A stretch of DNA of 64,000 nucleotides, taken from Hirundichthys speculiger (Eukaryota > Chordata > Actinopteri > Beloniformes > Exocoetidae). Positions 59,847-64,000 of this stretch are shown piece by piece; within the stretch, counting starts at the first letter, position 1; each line of letters starts with the position of its first letter. The notes beneath the pieces are model-generated. The model saw nothing but the letters and a program-made list of their open reading frames with translations. It was not told the DNA's origin and ran no database searches. Where the stretch lies: NCBI GenBank assembly GCA_018398805.1, contig JAGFBZ010000851.1:494501-558500 (forward strand), read 5' to 3'. The translations under genes and the position numbers were made by a program.

Positions 59847-60641
59847 CCGTTTTTTCCGGACTATAAGCCGCTACTTTTGTCTCACGCTTTAAACCATGAG
59901 GCTTATACAGAGATGCGGCTTTTCTATGAATTTTCCTTCAGCCCTCAGGGGGCGCTCTAGCAGGAAGTGCAAAAACCAAAAAACAACCAAGTAGTTAAAG
60001 GTTATTCTGTTTTTGTTCAGTAGCCTATGTTGGCTATGCTACTCTACATTCATTTTGTGAGCATCAATACCTGTTATTATTGGACAAACTGAATAATAAA
60101 TTTGTCCAGTCAGTTTGTTAGTTCCCCAGTGGATTTCAGGGTTCTGAACGGACCCGCCGCAGAGGTAAGGTTTTAATCGCAGATGCAGACCGGACGCAGC
60201 GTGGAGCCAGCAGGTCTGCGATCCGGCTCCAAAGCAGATCTGGCACTGAGTGCAAGTGGACCCCGATACGGGTCCGTTTCACAGGTCCGTTCTGGATGTC
60301 TTTGCTGTGTGGGGGGGTTTCAGTACACAGGAGGAGGAAAAATAAAGCAACTTGGTTTTAGTGTGCAGGAGGAAAATATGAATAAAACCATCAATGACTT
60401 TTGTGTTTTGTTTGATCAGCACTTTTACTGCCGTGTTACAAGTTTTGTTCAGAAACAATCAGTTCAGGTATGTGAATAAACACTTATGGTAAAATCTTTC
60501 AATGTAAATATCTTATTTCTCAGCCTGGATACCGGCCGCTTATAGTCCGGTGCGGCTTATATGTGGCAAAATATATATTTCGATTAAATTTTAGTGGGTG
60601 CAGCTTATATTCAGGTGCGCTTTATAGTCCAGAAAATACGG
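59847..60641 (+). mobile_element. CCGGACTATAAGCCG-type DNA transposon
   Basis: Inverted ends CCGTTTTTTCCGGACTATAA and TTATAGTCCAGAAAATACGG. A family widespread in fish and other animals carries these ends; I could not assign its superfamily. Inner repeats of GCGGCTTAT near the right end. No transposase seen. A truncated inverted copy is at 42640-43044. Confidence 0.8.
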
Positions 60642-60937
60642 TAAATGAATTAGCCGGAGACACGTCCAAGCTGATGTCTGGAGGGACAGCAGACGTCAGT
60701 GCCAACGAACAGAAACAAGTGAGCAGCTCTTCTGCTGATCTCAGGACTGTTTATTAAAACTGTCTCCAGCTGAGTAGACAGTGGGACTGTCTCCTAGTCC
60801 CACTGGGAGACAGTTGTGTCCACCACTGACTTTAGTCCTGTTCTGACATATTCACCAGTAATTACTGATAATGTTCCCCATCTTTAGTCCAAAGGTAACT
60901 CAGATCGGCTCCAGATGACTCCTGTGAAGATCTAGAC
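60642..60937. other. Unrecognised spacer
   Basis: A short inverted repeat with AGTGGGACTGTCTCC lies at 60778-60812. Nothing else. Confidence 0.4.
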
Positions 60938-61370
60938 CAGCCTTTCTCAACCTTTTTTCAGTCACGACACCTTTCAAAAGTGAATAAAATCTCACGACAC
61001 CCCAGAGTAAAATATAATCCAAAGCCACACTGCATCGCTCCGACTGTAAATGCATACGTCCCGTTTATTTAGTTTAAATAACCTGAACACGATAACTGCA
61101 CCAGAGTAGGCCTAAAAAGTGCTAAAAAGTTCTCTTTGCTATCTGTGAAATAAAATTCCAGCGGTTAAATTATATTACGACGTAAGCTAACAGGGCAGTC
61201 ATGTTGACCTTACGCTGACCCCGTACTGACGTTGTTAACATTGGGAAATGGACATGTGAGACAAATTTTTATTATTCATTTCGTGTCCAATTATGTATCT
61301 TATTTATTTATTTATTCATTAATTCATAGGCAAAAAAGTATGTATTTATGTATGCATTCATATATTTATA
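60938..61370 (+). mobile_element. Truncated hAT-like end
   Basis: Begins CAGCCTTTCTCAACCTTTTT and continues CAGTCACGACACC, a common vertebrate hAT terminus. No right end was found before the next element. The rest is AT-rich with TTTA repeats. Confidence 0.5.
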
Positions 61371-62094
61371 CAGTGGTACCTCTACTTATGAAATTAACTG
61401 GTTCTGGAAGTAGTTTTGTAACCTGAAAATTTCTTAAGTAGAGGTGCGTTTTCCATCTAATCTGTTCCAGCCCCCCAAAATTCAAACATTATTTTTTTTA
61501 ATAAATTATAAATAATACATGAAATGACATAAAAACCTGTAAGAAATAGATGTTAGAACTAGAAAAGCACTCAGAGAGCGCAGACCTCCACTAAACGCAA
61601 CAATTATCGAAAATTTGAAATTCATCCAGAATCCAGGATTTCTCCGGATCACACCCAAAATGAAATCAGTTCTTCCTTTTCACATTTCTGACAACTCCTG
61701 AAAATTTCATCAAAATCCATCCATAACTTTTGAGTTATTTGAACGCTGGCAAAAACACAACCTCCTTGGCGGAGGTCAAAATTTTTTGTTTACCTGGTTG
61801 CTGGGTTACGCTCAAACAGACAAGGGGCCCTCCTAGCCAATGGGATGCCAGGAAGATGTAAGCGATAGCCAATGGCAGAGCAGCTCGGACGCACCGCTTT
61901 CAAACCGAGATACAGAACCGACAGCTATGTTTACGTTCAGTAAACTCTGGGAGCTGCGAGTAGCAGCGCTACTGGATTTATGACTTTCGTATCCTGAAAT
62001 GTTTTTCGTAACGAGAGGCAATATTTTCCCTTTGAGGCGTTTAGTAACCTGAAAATTTCGTATGTAGAAACGTTGGTAAGTAGAGGTACCACCG
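61371..62094. mobile_element. Mariner-like MITE with nested repeat
   Basis: A 724-bp element with ends CAGTGGTACCTCTACTTA and TAAGTAGAGGTACCACCG between TA dinucleotides (61369-61370 and 62095-62096). A second inner pair of AACCTGAAAATTTC words lies near both ends. The inside contains a separate repeat (61556-61783). Confidence 0.85.
61556..61783. mobile_element. Nested interspersed repeat, class unknown
   Basis: Starts AACTAGAAAAGCACTCAGAG and ends TTGGCGGAGGTCAAA, with AATTTCATCAAAATCCATCC inside. I recall this as a widespread fish repeat of uncertain class. It has no coding capacity. Confidence 0.55.
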
Positions 62095-62435
62095 TATATG
62101 AAATGTCAGAATGGGGGGGGGGGGGGGGGGGGGACTCATCTCTAATTAAGACTCAGGAGGCTGCTCATGAACTATCACTTTCACACTGGGATTCAAATGT
62201 ATTAACGATGATGCTGCACCAGTTTGTAGTACAAACTCCAAACTGTTTGGTGTGTGAAGATGCAGTTTGGAAAACAGCCACAGGAAGTATAAAATAAACA
62301 GAAAGCTCCTGATCTTCTTCTGTGGTAACATCTCTCACCAGTGAGCTGTTTTCTGGAGATGAAGCTGATAAATCTGAGAATAAAAGTGATGATTTTGTCC
62401 CTGAAAGTAAAATATCTTGCTGACGTTTTAACATT
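62095..62435. other. Unrecognised sequence with G21 run
   Basis: Twenty-one G at 62113-62133; no gene. Confidence 0.4.
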
Positions 62436-62990
62436 TCTGACACAAAGACGAATCAAAGTGCTTCACAAAAGACATTAAAATGAAACAGAAAAAAATAATA
62501 ACTTTAATAAAAGCAACATAAGAATGCAGTTAAACTACATAAAAATAGATTTAGTAATGAAATAAAGCTTGGATCAGTAACAAACATCACAGGAACAGAT
62601 GGAGGGTCAAACTAAACTAAAGAACGTCTTTACAGGAAAACAGCTTTAAACCTGGTTAAAGACGTTTAACATCAACAGTTCCTTCATGTGTTGCAGCAGA
62701 GCAGATCAATGTTTGGTTCTGACTGGACCATAAACATCTCAGAGCTACCAGGAGGTTAGATTGGACTCTGACCCAGATTATTGACTGATTTATAAACTAA
62801 CAACGCTTTAAAGTCTGATCTGCAGGTAGCTGGTAGCCAGTGGAAGATCTCCTGTTCTCGGTTCTCCTGGTTCTGGTCAGAACTCTGGCAGCAGGGTTCT
62901 GGATGGTCTGAAGACCCAGAGAGCTTGATGTCATCCAGAAGTGCTCTGCGCCAAACACTGACAGAGAGAGTCTGATGGACCAGAGTCATC
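62436..62990 (-). mobile_element. L2-like LINE 3' end
   Basis: Minus-strand translation of 62900-62770 gives HWLPATCRSDFKALLVYKSV followed by NNLGQSP, the conserved C-terminus of CR1/L2 reverse transcriptase proteins. Upstream, in another frame, QNPAARVLTRTRR-type words appear (62910-62870). The tail contains AAGTGCTTCACAAAAGAC at 62457-62474, typical of L2 3' regions. Dead, 5'-truncated. Confidence 0.82.
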
Positions 62991-63789
62991 TGGAGAAAGA
63001 TCCAGTAGATCTGGGTGTGATCTGCAGAGCTGCGGTCAGAACGTTGTCATCAGTCAGGTGTGTTGTGGCAGGAAAACATCTAAAACACGCAGAACAGGAT
63101 TGGATTCAGGATTGGAACTGTTCACAGCTGATGAAGAGGCTGGAGAACATTAAGACTCCACATGTCATGGAGATCAGCTCAGGTTTATGTGAGGAAACAA
63201 CTCCGAGGGTTTCAGGACAGACTTGGATCGGACTGGATACCTGGACACGACCAGCTTACAAGTCCAAAAGCACATTTTATATGACACCTTTTTGAATGTA
63301 CCGGTATTATTCTAGAAAGAAGAAGATGGTGAGACATACGTCTTTAAAGGAGCAGACTACCGAGCTTTGAAACGTTTCCTGTAGGACAGCAGGTGGCGCC
63401 GAGGAGCTGTGAAACCGGACCGGAACCTTCCATTACATGTTTTGCCAACCCTTGAGAGGATGTCGCTCTGATTTAGTTGCAGCCGCAGCAGAGAAACAAG
63501 CGCAGAGCCAGATGTTGGCCGTGACATCACTGCTGCTGGGACACCAGGGAACTGGTTTCACTGGTTTCACTGGTTTCACTGATGACAGGAAACACTGACA
63601 GCATCTGAACCTCAGCTGTCATGACGTCAGATGACTCGTGTTGGATTCCTGGTTCAACTGAACACGCGTGTGTTTAGTTTGTTTTGAGTGAAGATGAAGG
63701 TTCATCTTTATAATGGATCTCATTTAAACTGGTCACTTAACAAAGCTTCCAGAACTTTCACAGATCCGTCTGTCAGGGCTGGAGGCCAC
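62991..63789. other. Unrecognised sequence
   Basis: Its first 200-300 bp may belong to the LINE. A CTGGTTTCA triplet is at 63550-63578. No gene. Confidence 0.35.
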
Positions 63790-63812
63790 TGTTCATCCAT
63801 CCATCCATCCAT

Positions 63813-63845
<33 letters not shown>

Positions 63846-64000
63846 ATCCATCAATCCATCAATCCATCCATCCATCATCCATCTATCTAGCTGTTCATCC
63901 ATCCATCCATCATCCATCTATCATCCATCATCCACCCATCATCCATCCATCCGTCCATCCATCCATCCCTCCATCGTTCCATCCATTCCTCCATCCCTCC
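63790..64000. repeat. (CCAT)n microsatellite running off the window
   Basis: Imperfect CCAT/ATCC repeat that reaches the last base of the window. Confidence 0.97.

Overview
The window looks like vertebrate nuclear DNA, most likely from a teleost fish, probably a percomorph. Three things point that way: a FoxG-type forkhead gene with an intact reading frame, a dense population of fish-type transposons (many short hAT elements, Tc1/mariner, L2/CR1-like and L1-like LINEs, tRNA-derived SINEs), and abundant micro- and minisatellites. I see no bacterial operon, CRISPR array, phage or viral gene. Most ORFs of 60-190 codons are chance frames over GC-rich sequence, tandem repeats or dead transposons.

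The only convincing host gene is foxg1-like, on the minus strand at 14725-15975. It is a single uninterrupted coding exon of 416 residues with a complete forkhead domain, an N-terminal eh1-like motif and a conserved post-forkhead motif. Its 3' UTR probably runs down to about 14100. Its 5' flank (15976-16840) holds long C and G homopolymer tracts. FoxG1 is a forebrain transcription factor, usually repressive, and commonly sits in a gene desert, which fits the absence of other genes here. The sequence differs enough from canonical FOXG1 that it may be one of the extra teleost paralogues.

Region by region: 1-4400 holds a palindromic tandem duplication, a non-autonomous hAT element, a TCTA microsatellite and a dead LINE. 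4886-9628 is a large 28-bp satellite containing a 1.63-kb higher-order duplication that carries two copies of one hAT MITE. 10455-10890 is a 17-bp minisatellite and 11422-11790 a Tc1-type MITE. 13200-16840 is the foxg1 locus with a CpG-dense block on its 3' side. 17346-26680 is dominated by hAT insertions, several with perfect 8-bp target duplications, an L1 relic and SINE relics. 28334-30190 is a run of simple repeats and minisatellites including a 64-bp perfect inverted repeat. 32600-37475 is a graveyard of LINE, Harbinger and Tc1 coding fragments. 37989-41373 holds more minisatellites. 41941-49265 holds hAT elements and an L2-like LINE split by a TTAA-flanked MITE. 49918-55084 holds further hATs, one nest three layers deep. 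56566-64000 holds a 12-bp minisatellite, another hAT carrying a SINE, a mariner-like MITE, a LINE tail and a terminal CCAT microsatellite.

No multi-gene system is supported. The notable content is structural: precisely dated nested insertions, a transposon amplified inside a satellite, minisatellites that appear to arise from LINE tails, and an unusual FoxG protein. Element boundaries given with target-site duplications were read directly from the sequence. Family assignments rest on recognised motifs and were not checked against a database.
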